From the NCBI GenBank assembly GCA_031399165.1, contig JANNOO010000048.1, positions 5,080 through 69,079 on the forward strand: a DNA stretch of 64,000 nt, given 5' to 3'. The notes below the pieces were generated by a model, which searched no databases, was not told the origin of the DNA, and worked only from the letters and a program-made list of their open reading frames with translations. This DNA comes from JAKFWI01 sp031399165. GTDB taxonomy: Bacteria > Pseudomonadota > Alphaproteobacteria > Caulobacterales > Aquidulcibacteraceae. The position numbers and the translations under genes were made by a program. This document shows, piece by piece, positions 44,195 through 53,389 of the stretch (positions within the stretch are counted from its first letter, which is position 1; the number at the start of each line of letters is the position of its first letter).

Positions 44195-45457
44195 TTGTCA
44201 TCTCATTCCGTTGCGGCCCTTGTCGGGGTCGCATGTGTCGCCGGCATCATCGGCGAAGCGGCTGCGCAGGCGCCGAGTGCGTCGCTGACGCGCGAAGACG
44301 CGATTGCGCGTGCGTTAGGGGACGATCCCGGCGTTGACGCCGCCGATGCCGCGCGCCTTGCGGCGGAAGCTGGCGCGCGTCAAGCCGGCCGTTGGGCCAA
44401 TCCAACGCTCGACATCTTGCAGGAAAACGTCTCCGGCTCCGGCGCCTATCGGGGTAGTGACCGCGCAGAGACGGCCTATTCCTTCCGGCAGCCGCTTCAA
44501 CTCGGCGGCGACCGGAGCGCGCGCCGTCGTTTAGCAGAGCGCGAACTCGATACAGCGCGCGTAGGCGCCGGCGTTCGCCGTGCGGATCTGATCGAAGAAG
44601 TCGAACACGCCTTCATCGACGCGCAGGCGGCGGATGCAGCGCTTGCCGTCGCCGAGGAGCGCCTGAGCGTTGCGCGCGACCTTGCGGCGGCGGTCGATCG
44701 CCGGGTGCGCGCGGCGCGTGATCCGCTCATGGCCGGATCTCGCGCCGAAGCGCGGCTTGCCGAAGCCGAGGTCGAGGCCGAGTCGGCGCGTCACACGGCA
44801 ATTGCGGCTCGCGCGCGGCTCGCATCGTATTGGGGTGGAACGGGCGACTTTTCTCTGGAACGCGGCTCGTTCGAGGTGCTGGCGCCGCGCGTGAGCGACG
44901 CCAATGATCTGGCGCCGGACCTGGCGCTCGCCGACGCCGACGCCGCGCGCGCCGCGGCGCAAGTCGATGTGGAACGCGCGCGCGCAATTCCCGATCTCGA
45001 CCTGCAGGCGGGCTGGCGTCAGTTCAGCGAACGAGACGAGACCGCGCTTGTTTTCGGTCTGTCGGTACCGCTGCAAATCTGGGATCGCAACGGGGAAAGC
45101 GTCGCGCGTGCGCGTGCGGAAAGCGCGCGCGCGGGATATGAACGCGCCGCGCGCGAGCGGGCGCTCACGCGCGAGCAATCCATGCTTGGCGCGCAAGCCG
45201 ACACCGCGCGGCGCGAAGTGGAGGCGCTCGACGCGCGCATCATCCCCGCGAGCGAACGCGCGCTCGCGCAGGCCCGCGAGGGCTATGCCATGGGCGGCTT
45301 TTCCTACATCGACGTTCTGGACGCCCAGCGCGCGGTTGTGGACGCGCGCCTGCGGCGCATTTCCGCGCTCCGTGCATTTCACCGTGCTGAAGCTTCGATC
45401 GCGCGCCTCGGCGGCGCGCGCATCGAGCCTGACCAATTGCGAGGGACACAGCCATGA
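44195..45457 (+). CDS. czcC: CzcC-type outer membrane efflux protein (TolC family)
   Basis: A 420-residue protein. The start is TTG 44195, with GGAGG seven bases upstream. A signal peptide (AALVGVACVAGIIGEAAAQ) is followed by two OEP repeats; the coiled-coil helices include GGFSYIDVLDAQRAVVDARLRR near the C-terminus. It should form the outer-membrane exit duct of the RND pump. Its stop overlaps the czcB ATG. Confidence 0.87.
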   Translation: MSSHSVAALVGVACVAGIIGEAAAQAPSASLTREDAIARALGDDPGVDAADAARLAAEAGARQAGRWANPTLDILQENVSGSGAYRGSDRAETAYSFRQPLQLGGDRSARRRLAERELDTARVGAGVRRADLIEEVEHAFIDAQAADAALAVAEERLSVARDLAAAVDRRVRAARDPLMAGSRAEARLAEAEVEAESARHTAIAARARLASYWGGTGDFSLERGSFEVLAPRVSDANDLAPDLALADADAARAAAQVDVERARAIPDLDLQAGWRQFSERDETALVFGLSVPLQIWDRNGESVARARAESARAGYERAARERALTREQSMLGAQADTARREVEALDARIIPASERALAQAREGYAMGGFSYIDVLDAQRAVVDARLRRISALRAFHRAEASIARLGGARIEPDQLRGTQP

Positions 45458-46698
45458 TGGCTCGCCATTTTTTGATCGCCGCAGGGTTCGCCGCTCTATC
45501 GCTGGTCTCAGCTTGCGGAAACGGAGGATCGTCCGCCGGAGGCGAGCATGGCGAAGCCGCGGCCGCCGACTACGAACGCGGGCCGCATCGCGGGCGTATG
45601 CTGCGCGACGGCGCCTTTGCCGTCGAAGTCACGATCTTTGAGGACGGCGTGCCACCCGAGTATCGCGTGTACGCCTACCAGAACGATCGGCCGCTGCCTC
45701 CGGGCGAAGTGCAGTTGAGCATCACGTTGACGCGCTTGGGCGGTCGCACGGACCAGTTCGCCTTCGCGCCGCAGGAGGATTTTCTGCGCGGCAATGCGGT
45801 GGTGATCGAGCCGCACTCTTTTGATGTCGCGGTGCGCGCCGTTCACGGGGGCGCGACGCATGATTGGGCCTATCAATCCTATGAGGGACGCACGACCATC
45901 GCTGCCGCGCAGGCCGAGGCTGCCGGCATCGAAGTCGAACAAGTGGGGCCCGGCACGCTGGAGGAAACCGTCGCGCTTTCGGGCCGTGTGGAATTGCAGC
46001 CGCAAGGCCGCGCCGACGTCACCGCATGGTATCCCGGACGTATCGTCGCCATGACCAAGCAGATCGGCGAGCGGGTGCGGCGCGGCGAGCCGCTCGCGCG
46101 CGTAACATCGAGCGATAGCCTTCAAACCTATACCATCCCGGCGCCGATCTCCGGCGTGGTGATGGCGCGCAACGCCAATGTCGGCGACGTGGCCGGCGCC
46201 GCGCCGATCTATGTCCTTGCCGACGCAACGCAGGTTCACGCGGAATTCTATGTCTATCCGCGCGACGCCGAGCGACTTCGTGCGGGCCAGGCCGTGACGG
46301 TGCGCAATCTCGGCGGAGAGCACAGCGTGCGCGCGACGATCGAAGCCATTTTGCCGTCCGCCGACATGATGACGCAAACCATCGTGGCGCATGTCGACCT
46401 GCCGAACGCCGATGGCGCGTGGCGCCCTGGACAAGCGGTTGAAGGCGAGGCGGTGGTGGCGACGCATGCCGCGCCGCTGGCGGTTCGATCACGGGCGCTT
46501 CAACGCTTTCGGGATTTCACGGTCGTCTATGCGCTCGTAGGAGCGACCTACGAGGTGCGCATGCTGGAACTGGGCCGGCGCACGCCTGAATGGACCGAAG
46601 TGCTCAGCGGCATCACGCCTGGCGAGACCTATGTCAGCGGCAACGCCTTCCTCATTCGCGCGGACGTCGAAAAGTCCGGCGCGAGCCACGACCATTGA
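45454..46698 (+). CDS. czcB: CzcB-type RND periplasmic adaptor
   Basis: A 414-residue lipoprotein (lipobox LSLVSAC). An N-terminal domain of about 110 residues precedes the barrel-sandwich hybrid, seen as GRVELQPQGRADVTAWYPGRIVAM and the later IPAPISGVVMARNANVGD. A membrane-proximal part ends with the His-containing tail GASHDH. It joins the inner-membrane pump to the outer channel. It overlaps czcC and lies 11 bases before czcA. Confidence 0.88.
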   Translation: MMARHFLIAAGFAALSLVSACGNGGSSAGGEHGEAAAADYERGPHRGRMLRDGAFAVEVTIFEDGVPPEYRVYAYQNDRPLPPGEVQLSITLTRLGGRTDQFAFAPQEDFLRGNAVVIEPHSFDVAVRAVHGGATHDWAYQSYEGRTTIAAAQAEAAGIEVEQVGPGTLEETVALSGRVELQPQGRADVTAWYPGRIVAMTKQIGERVRRGEPLARVTSSDSLQTYTIPAPISGVVMARNANVGDVAGAAPIYVLADATQVHAEFYVYPRDAERLRAGQAVTVRNLGGEHSVRATIEAILPSADMMTQTIVAHVDLPNADGAWRPGQAVEGEAVVATHAAPLAVRSRALQRFRDFTVVYALVGATYEVRMLELGRRTPEWTEVLSGITPGETYVSGNAFLIRADVEKSGASHDH

Positions 46699-46709
46699 GG
46701 GGGCGGCAC

Positions 46710-49700
46710 ATGCTTGATCGTATCGTTCACCTATCCATCCGCCATCGCTGGATTGTTCTGGCGCTTGTGCTCTTGTTGTCGGGCGTCGGCGTCTGGAGTT
46801 TTCAGCGTCTGCCGATCGACGCGACGCCGGACATCACCAATGTGCAGGTGCAAATCAACACCGAAGCGGACGGCTACTCGCCGCTTGAATCCGAACAGCG
46901 TCTGACGTTTCCGATCGAGACTGCGCTCTCCGGCCTGCCGGGCCTTGACTATACGCGCTCGGTTTCGCGCTACGGCCTCTCGCAGGTGACGGTCGTTTTT
47001 GAAGACGGCACCGATATCTATTTCGCGCGCCAGCTTGTGAACGAGCGGCTGCTGAGCGTTCGCAGCCAATTGCCTGAAGGCGTGGAGCCGGAGCTTGGCC
47101 CGATCGCTTCGGGACTGGGCGAAATCTTCATGTACACGATTGAAGCCGAAGAGGGCGCGACGCGCCCCGATGGCGAGGCGTGGACGCCGGAAGATCTGCG
47201 CACGCTCCAGGACTGGGTGATCCGGCCGCAATTGCGCAACACGCCTGGGGTCACCGAGGTCAACACGATCGGCGGCTATCAACGCCAATACCATGTCACG
47301 CCCTGGCCCGACCGTCTGGCGGCTGCGGGCCTGAGTATGGAAGACGTGATCGCCGCGCTGACGCAAAACAATTCCAATGTCGGCGCCGGCTACGTCGAGC
47401 GCTATGGCGAGCAATTGCTGGTCCGCTCTTCTGGACAAGCCGCTGGCATCGAAGACTTGCAGCGCATCATCGTCTCCAACCGTGCTGGCGTGCCCATCCG
47501 CATCGTCGATGTGGCCGACGTGATCATGGGCGAAGAGCTGCGCACGGGCGCCGCCACCGAGAACGGCCGCGAGATCGTGCTCGGCACTGTGTTCATGCTG
47601 ATGGGCGAAAACAGCCGCACGGTTGCGAACGCCGTCGCCGAGCGCCTGGAAGAAGCCGCGCGCGCCTTACCCGATGGCGTCGTTGCCACACCCATCTATG
47701 ACCGCACGGAATTGGTCGATCGCACGATCCAGACGGTCGAGACCAATCTGGTCGAGGGCGCGCTTCTGGTGATCGTCGTGCTCTTCCTGCTGCTCGGCAA
47801 CATCCGCGCGGCGCTGATCACGGCGGCGATCATCCCACTGTCGATGCTGCTGACCATCACCGGCATGGTGCAGAACCGTGTCTCCGGAAATTTGATGAGC
47901 CTTGGCGCGCTCGACTTCGGCCTCATCGTCGATGGCGCGGTCATCATCGTCGAGAATTGCCTCCGGCGTTTCGGGATGGAGCAACACCGGCTGGGGCGGC
48001 TCTTGTCGCGCGACGAGCGCTTTCAATTGGCGGAGCGGGCGACGCTGGAAGTGATCAAGCCGTCCATCTTTGGCGTGATGATTATCGCGCTTGTCTATGT
48101 GCCGATCTTCGCGCTGACGGGCGTGGAGGGAAAGATGTTCCACCCGATGGCGTTCACGGTCGTGTTCGCCTTGACGGCCGCACTCATCCTCTCCCTGACT
48201 TTCGTCCCGGCTGCGGTGGCTATGTTCGTTACGGGCAAGGTCGAAGAGAAGGAAAGCCCGGTGATGCGGGCAGCGCGTCGCTGGTATGAGCCGGCGCTGG
48301 ATTGGGCGCTCAAAGCGCGCAACCTCGTCGTCGCGGGCGCCGTCGGCCTGGTCTTTCTCTTTGGCTTTGTCGCCTCGCGTATGGGTTCGGAATTCATCCC
48401 CAATCTCGACGAGGGCGATATTGCGATGCACGCCCTGCGGATTCCAGGCACAAGTCTCAGCCAGGCGGTCGAGATGCAGACCGCCCTTGAAGCGCGGCTC
48501 AGACAATTTCCGGAAGTCGAGCGCGTGGTGTCAAAGATAGGCACGGCGGAAGTCGCCACCGATCCCATGCCGCCAAGCGTCGCCGACACGTTCATTTTGT
48601 TGCATCCGAGGGAAGAGTGGCCAAACCGCTGGAAGTCGCGCACCGATCTTGTGGCGGAGATGCAGGCTGCGGTGAACCAAATCCCCGGCAACAATTACGA
48701 GTTCACGCAGCCGATCCAGATGCGGTTCAATGAATTGCTCTCCGGCGTTCGCGCCGATGTCGCTGTGAAAGTGTTCGGCGACGACCTCGATGCGCTGCTT
48801 GCGACCGGTGGCGAGATTGAGAACATTGTCTCCAGCATTCCCGGCGCGGCGGATGTGAAGGTCGAGCAGATCACGGGCCTGCCGGTGTTGCAGATCACGC
48901 CCGACCGCAACGCCTTGGCGCGGCATGGTCTCAACGTATCGGACCTGCAGGACGTTCTGCGCGCTTCGCTTGGCGGCGCTGTCGCCGGGCAAATCTTTGA
49001 GGGCGACCGTCGATTCGACGTTGTTGTCCGTCTGCCGGAGCAGATCAGACAGGATGTCGATGCAATCGGCCGTCTGCGTATTCCCTTGCCCGGCGCAGCG
49101 GATGGCGTGCGCGGTTTTGTGCCATTGCAGGAATTGGCGGCGATAGAGCTTGAGGTCGGACCGAACCAGATCAGCCGTGAGAACGGTTCTCGCCGCGTGG
49201 TGGTCACAGCGAACGTGCGTGGGCGCGATCTCGGCTCCTTCGTGAGCGAGGTGCAGCGCCGCGTAGGCGCCGAAGTAGAACTGCCGCCGGGCTATTACAT
49301 CTCCTATGGCGGGACGTTCGAGCAATTGATCTCGGGCGCGCAGCGTTTGGCGCTGGTGGTGCCGGCCGCGCTGCTACTCATCTTCGGCTTGCTCTATATG
49401 CTGTTTCGGTCCGCCAAGGATGCCGCGATCGTCTTCTCCGGCGTACCGCTCGCGCTGACGGGCGGCGTCTTGGCGCTGGTGTTGCGCGACTTGCCGCTGT
49501 CGATCTCTGCCGGCGTCGGCTTTATCGCGCTCTCGGGCGTTGCGGTGCTCAATGGCGTGGTGATGCTGACTTTTATTCGCACGCTGCGTGAGGAAGGACT
49601 TGGTCTCGACCAGGCCATCCGGGAAGGCGCGCTCACGCGCCTGCGTCCCGTGCTGATGACGGCGCTCGTCGCCAGTCTTGGCTTCATCCCGATGGCGTTC

Positions 49701-49880
49701 AATGTCGGCGCGGGAGCGGAGGTGCAGCGTCCGCTCGCAACCGTTGTGATCGGCGGGATCATTTCCTCGACGATCCTGACGCTGCTCGTCTTGCCGGCGC
49801 TCTATCGCATGGCGCATCGGCAGACCGAGCAAGAGCGCGAATCCTGGGAGCGGGGCGCCGCCGGTGCGCCTGCGGAATAG
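46710..49880 (+). CDS. czcA: CzcA-type heavy-metal RND transporter
   Basis: A 1056-residue RND pump with 12 predicted membrane helices. The start is ATG 46710 (MLDRIVHLSIRHRWIVL). The helix 4 signature DFGLIVDGAVIIVEN (Asp-Gly-Asp type) is that of the HME1 group, which exports Zn2+, Co2+, Cd2+ or Ni2+, unlike the CusA-type motif of the second pump at 56082. It uses the proton gradient to drive efflux. Confidence 0.92.
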   Translation: MLDRIVHLSIRHRWIVLALVLLLSGVGVWSFQRLPIDATPDITNVQVQINTEADGYSPLESEQRLTFPIETALSGLPGLDYTRSVSRYGLSQVTVVFEDGTDIYFARQLVNERLLSVRSQLPEGVEPELGPIASGLGEIFMYTIEAEEGATRPDGEAWTPEDLRTLQDWVIRPQLRNTPGVTEVNTIGGYQRQYHVTPWPDRLAAAGLSMEDVIAALTQNNSNVGAGYVERYGEQLLVRSSGQAAGIEDLQRIIVSNRAGVPIRIVDVADVIMGEELRTGAATENGREIVLGTVFMLMGENSRTVANAVAERLEEAARALPDGVVATPIYDRTELVDRTIQTVETNLVEGALLVIVVLFLLLGNIRAALITAAIIPLSMLLTITGMVQNRVSGNLMSLGALDFGLIVDGAVIIVENCLRRFGMEQHRLGRLLSRDERFQLAERATLEVIKPSIFGVMIIALVYVPIFALTGVEGKMFHPMAFTVVFALTAALILSLTFVPAAVAMFVTGKVEEKESPVMRAARRWYEPALDWALKARNLVVAGAVGLVFLFGFVASRMGSEFIPNLDEGDIAMHALRIPGTSLSQAVEMQTALEARLRQFPEVERVVSKIGTAEVATDPMPPSVADTFILLHPREEWPNRWKSRTDLVAEMQAAVNQIPGNNYEFTQPIQMRFNELLSGVRADVAVKVFGDDLDALLATGGEIENIVSSIPGAADVKVEQITGLPVLQITPDRNALARHGLNVSDLQDVLRASLGGAVAGQIFEGDRRFDVVVRLPEQIRQDVDAIGRLRIPLPGAADGVRGFVPLQELAAIELEVGPNQISRENGSRRVVVTANVRGRDLGSFVSEVQRRVGAEVELPPGYYISYGGTFEQLISGAQRLALVVPAALLLIFGLLYMLFRSAKDAAIVFSGVPLALTGGVLALVLRDLPLSISAGVGFIALSGVAVLNGVVMLTFIRTLREEGLGLDQAIREGALTRLRPVLMTALVASLGFIPMAFNVGAGAEVQRPLATVVIGGIISSTILTLLVLPALYRMAHRQTEQERESWERGAAGAPAE

Positions 49881-49916
49881 CAATCGATACAGAGTTCGAC
49901 TGAATTGGAGAAAGAC

Positions 49917-50636
49917 ATGGATCAGCAGAGGTCCGCGCCGCAGCGATCATTGTGGCTCGGCTTGCTCGTTTGCGTGCTCGCCCTTGCTGTGAATGCGACC
50001 TTCACAGCAGCGTTCGCGCACGGCGTCGCCGACGGCGACAAGGGCTACATCCAGGAAAGCTCCGGAATACTGTTCGGACCGTTCGTCTATCTGGGCGCCA
50101 AGCACATGGTCACAGGCTATGACCATTTGCTGTTTCTGTTTGGCGTGATTTTCTATCTCTACCGGCTCAAAGCCGTCAGTCTCTATGTGACGATGTTCGC
50201 CGTCGGCCATTCGATCACGCTGATCGCCGGTGTCCTGCTTCAAATCCAGTTCAATGCCTATCTGATCGACGCGATCATAGGCCTGTCGGTGGTTTACAAG
50301 GCGCTCGACAATCTGGGCGCATTCCAGCGCTGGTTTGGCTTTTCGCCGGACGCACGCGCCGCCACTTTGGTGTTCGGTCTCTTCCACGGTTTTGGTCTGG
50401 CGACAAAGCTGCAGGACTTCGAACTCGCGGAAGACGGCCTGCTCGCGAACCTCATCGCCTTCAATGTCGGCGTCGAGCTTGGGCAGATGCTGGCCTTGGC
50501 CGGCATTCTCATCCTGATGGGCTATTGGCGACGCATGTCGAGCTTCGCGAAACATGCGGGTCTCGCCAATGTGGCTTTGGCCATCGCTGGCGTAGCGCTG
50601 ACGGGCTATCAGCTCGTTGGCTATTTCAATTCGTAA
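49917..50636 (+). CDS. HupE/UreJ-family membrane protein
   Basis: A 239-residue protein from ATG 49917 with a GGAGAAAG site. About six to seven membrane helices are predicted. Conserved features are FAHGVADGDKGYIQE, the GAKHMVTGYDHLLFLFGV segment, and VFGLFHGFGLA, matching the HupE/UreJ_2 pattern of putative nickel or cobalt permeases. It follows czcA by 36 bases. The role in the pump operon may be metal uptake or sensing. Confidence 0.8.
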   Translation: MDQQRSAPQRSLWLGLLVCVLALAVNATFTAAFAHGVADGDKGYIQESSGILFGPFVYLGAKHMVTGYDHLLFLFGVIFYLYRLKAVSLYVTMFAVGHSITLIAGVLLQIQFNAYLIDAIIGLSVVYKALDNLGAFQRWFGFSPDARAATLVFGLFHGFGLATKLQDFELAEDGLLANLIAFNVGVELGQMLALAGILILMGYWRRMSSFAKHAGLANVALAIAGVALTGYQLVGYFNS

Positions 50637-50652
50637 GGCGGGAGATCTGACA

Positions 50653-51252
50653 ATGTCTGACAATCGATTGCCTTCCGAAAACGAATTGCCTTCGCCAGCG
50701 CAATTGCTGCGCTCAACGCTTGTGGCGGTGGTTGTCGCCGCCGGTTTGCTCGTGACCTTGGTGTTGCCGGCGGAATCTGCAATTGACCCGACCGGGATCG
50801 GCCGGCTTCTTGGCCTGACCCAAATGGGCGAAGTCAAAGTCGCGCTGGCGCAAGAGGCGGATGCTGCGACGCACGCCGATTTGGGTGAGCCCGCCGACGC
50901 GCCGGCGAGCGCCGCGCCGCCGCAAGCCGCTCCTGCCGAGGCGGCGCGCGAAGTCACGGTCACTCTGGCGCCGGACGAAGCCGCAGAGATCAAAGTCGAT
51001 ATGCTTGCAGGCCGAACGATCGCGTTCGAGTGGGAGACCGACGGTCCGCGCGTGAATTTCGACCTTCATGGCGATGGGCCGGGCATTGACTATCATCGCT
51101 ACACACGTGGGACGGATGCGCGTGTCACAGGCGAACTCGAAGCCGCTTTCGATGGCGCGCATGGATGGTTCTGGCGCAATCGCTCCGGGCAGACAGTGAA
51201 CATCGTGCTGCGTGTGCGCGGCGACTTCACCGATGTCCGCCGCGTGATGTAG
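50653..51252 (+). CDS. Membrane-anchored periplasmic protein
   Basis: A 199-residue protein from ATG 50653. An N-terminal membrane helix (LVAVVVAAGLLVTLVLPA) is followed by an Ala/Pro-rich linker (DAPASAAPPQAAPAEAA) and a beta-rich C-terminal domain with FEWETDGPRVNFDLHGDGPG and GAHGWFWRNRSGQTVNIVLRV. Proteins with this layout are named transmembrane anchor proteins in similar efflux operons. No biochemical role is known. It ends the czc operon and is convergent with the MFS gene. Confidence 0.7.
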   Translation: MSDNRLPSENELPSPAQLLRSTLVAVVVAAGLLVTLVLPAESAIDPTGIGRLLGLTQMGEVKVALAQEADAATHADLGEPADAPASAAPPQAAPAEAAREVTVTLAPDEAAEIKVDMLAGRTIAFEWETDGPRVNFDLHGDGPGIDYHRYTRGTDARVTGELEAAFDGAHGWFWRNRSGQTVNIVLRVRGDFTDVRRVM

Positions 51253-51266
51253 CGGGCGGAGCGCGC

Positions 51267-52568
51267 TCAGCGGCCTGGCCACCTTGTGTGCAACTCGTCG
51301 ATGATGAAGGGGTGCGCATGCGCCGCGCCTTCGACGTGTGGGTGATCGCCCGGTAAATCGTCATGGCGATGGGGAATGTTTTCGGGGTCATCGGCCGGCC
51401 AGAGCACAGCGGTGGCGGCGACGCCGGCCAAGCAGAGCACGCAAAGTGCGACGAACGCCGCGCCGGTTCCGAGGCTGGCGCTGATGAAACCAGATACCGG
51501 ATACGCGACGAGCCAGGCGCCATGTGACAGAGCGAACTGCGCGGCGAACAGCGCGGGTCTGTCTTCTGCATGGGACGAGCGCCGCAAAATGCGCCCGATA
51601 GGTGTCAGGGTCAGCGAATAGCCGATCCCCAGAATGCACCAGAGCACCAACAAGGAAACGTAGTCGCGAACGAGAAACGCTCCCGCGCCCAGCGCAGCGG
51701 ACATCAACACCGCGCCTGCAAGCAGCACGGTGCGGTCCTGCTGGTTCTCAAGCAAGCGCGGCAACGCCAGAGCCGAAAATATTGATCCGGCGCCGAAGAC
51801 TGCGAGCGCCCACGCGGTCGCCCGTTCGTCGAGGCTGTACGCGCTTTGGACAAGCACGACCGTGTTGACGAACACCATGGCGCCGCCCGCTGCAGTCGCC
51901 AATGACAAGCCGATCAGGGCGCGCAGGCGCGGCGTTCGGACGAAGAGATTGAGCCCTGATGTTAGACGTTTCATGAAAGGGCGCTGCTGGGCGCGTGATA
52001 GTGCAGGCAGAACCGCGGTCACGACGAGCAATGCCGAAAACACGAACCCGATCGATGTGCCTGCGAACAGGTTGTTGTAGGTCATAAAGCCAAGCAGCAC
52101 CGCCGCCAGGATGGGACTTGCAACGCTCTCAAGGTCGGCCGCCAAGCGCGACAAGGACAACGCCTTCGTATAATCAGCCTCATCGGGAAGGATGTCGGGG
52201 ATCATGGCCTGGAATGCCGGCGTAAACGCCGCCGATGCCACATAGAGCACTGCCATCAGCGCATAGATTTGCCACGCCTCAGAGACAAACGGCAGCGAGA
52301 TGGCGACGCCAGCTCGGACCAAGTCGAGAGCAACAAGCAAGGTCTTGCGCGGCACATTGGCTACGATCGCGCTCGCAACCGGCGCCACGCCGACATAGCA
52401 GACCATCTTGATCGCGAGCGCTGCGCCGAGAATTTCGCCCGCCTGCGCGCCCGCTAAATCGTGCGCCAGCAGCCCCAAGGCGATTGTCGCCAATCCCGTC
52501 CCCAGGAGCGCGGAGACTTGGGCGGCGAAGAGATGGCGATAGGCGGCGTTGGCGAGCGGCGCGAGCAT
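51267..52568 (-). CDS. MFS transporter with His-rich C-terminus
   Basis: A 433-residue protein with 12 membrane segments. The start LANAAYRHLFAAQVSALLGTGLATIALGLL and the later ARAGVAISLPFV pattern fit the drug/metal MFS family. The C-terminal tail NIPHRHDDLPGDHPHVEGA is rich in His and acidic residues, suggesting a metal-binding loop. It is convergent with the czc operon and may export a metal or a complex. It ends before repeat copy 2. Confidence 0.85.
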   Translation of the reverse strand: MLAPLANAAYRHLFAAQVSALLGTGLATIALGLLAHDLAGAQAGEILGAALAIKMVCYVGVAPVASAIVANVPRKTLLVALDLVRAGVAISLPFVSEAWQIYALMAVLYVASAAFTPAFQAMIPDILPDEADYTKALSLSRLAADLESVASPILAAVLLGFMTYNNLFAGTSIGFVFSALLVVTAVLPALSRAQQRPFMKRLTSGLNLFVRTPRLRALIGLSLATAAGGAMVFVNTVVLVQSAYSLDERATAWALAVFGAGSIFSALALPRLLENQQDRTVLLAGAVLMSAALGAGAFLVRDYVSLLVLWCILGIGYSLTLTPIGRILRRSSHAEDRPALFAAQFALSHGAWLVAYPVSGFISASLGTGAAFVALCVLCLAGVAATAVLWPADDPENIPHRHDDLPGDHPHVEGAAHAHPFIIDELHTRWPGR

Positions 52569-52645
52569 GGGACGACACTAGGCCGAGCGGTGGCCACGAC
52601 AATCTCATACGGCCGGCGTGGTTGTGCTGAACCTGACGCGCACGT

Positions 52646-52795
52646 AGCCCTGTGTTCGGCCCGCGCCGGTGGCGCACGGCTCGCCGCTGACCAATGACAG
52701 AGCCCTGCGTCCCGACACCTTCAGAAGGCCATCGCGCGCAGGCGGCGTCAGGGCGGAAAGCGTAAGCGTGCCTTGACGCCGCCGAGCACGGTGGC
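52646..52795 (+). repeat. Dispersed 155-bp repeat, copy 2
   Basis: Same order of blocks as copy 1, including AGCCCTGTGTTCGGCCCGCG, GAGCCCTGCGTCCCG, ATCGCGCGCAG and a hairpin GGCGGCGTCAGGG ... CCTTGACGCCGCC with an intact 13-base stem apart from one G-U pair. It lies between the MFS gene and the cus operon. Confidence 0.85.
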
Positions 52796-52953
52796 TGAGG
52801 GAAATGTATGATTTATCAGCACTGAAGCGGTGGCGCGGGTCCGCTTCAGCCGAGCTTTTGGCTCGTTCGAGCGATCGGTGCCGTTCTGGCCTGATCTCCC
52901 GGACGATGCGCCGCGTTGACGATGTTTCGACCTTTGCCCATTATCGTGGCGTC
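52796..52953. other. Upstream region of the cus operon
   Basis: No gene seen apart from a poor in-frame extension of the 52954 gene. It should carry the cus operon promoter, but no CueR-type spacer is visible. Confidence 0.35.
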
Positions 52954-53313
52954 ATGCGCCGCTTCTGGCTTTCCCTGCTTATGGTTATCGCGCTCGCCTC
53001 AGGCGGCGTCGCGAACGCCGTGGTCATGGCTGATTGTCCGATGCTGGCGCAGGCCTCCGCCCAGCCGGCGATGAGCGCCGGCCATGATTGCTGCCCCGAT
53101 GACGCGCCCGCCGCGCCAGACGATCAGCCAGCCAAGCAGATGGGCGATTGCGCCATGGCGCAGGCGTGCCGAGCCGGACCGGCTGTGGCGCCGACCATTG
53201 AGCCTGTCTCTCTCATCGTTTCCGCGATCGTCGTCCGCGAGCCGGTCATGTCCGATAAGAGCATGGTCTCGCGCGCGCCCGACGAATTCTGGCGGCCTCC
53301 ACGAACGATCTGA
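52954..53313 (+). CDS. Small exported Met/Cys-rich protein
   Basis: A 119-residue protein from ATG 52954. A signal peptide (FWLSLLMVIALASGGVANA) precedes a Cys/Met/His part (DCPMLAQ, HDCCPDDAPA, QMGDCAMAQAC) and an ending RPPRTI. The ending resembles RPPRAIL of the 43727 protein, so each RND operon opens with a comparable gene. The likely role is periplasmic metal binding. A 76-base gap separates it from cusC. Confidence 0.7.
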   Translation: MRRFWLSLLMVIALASGGVANAVVMADCPMLAQASAQPAMSAGHDCCPDDAPAAPDDQPAKQMGDCAMAQACRAGPAVAPTIEPVSLIVSAIVVREPVMSDKSMVSRAPDEFWRPPRTI

Positions 53314-53389
53314 CACCGCGATAGGGCGCTTTACGCGCGCGTCCGCGCGCGCCTGCGCTTTGGTTTGTCAGATCATCTGGAGCACGCTC

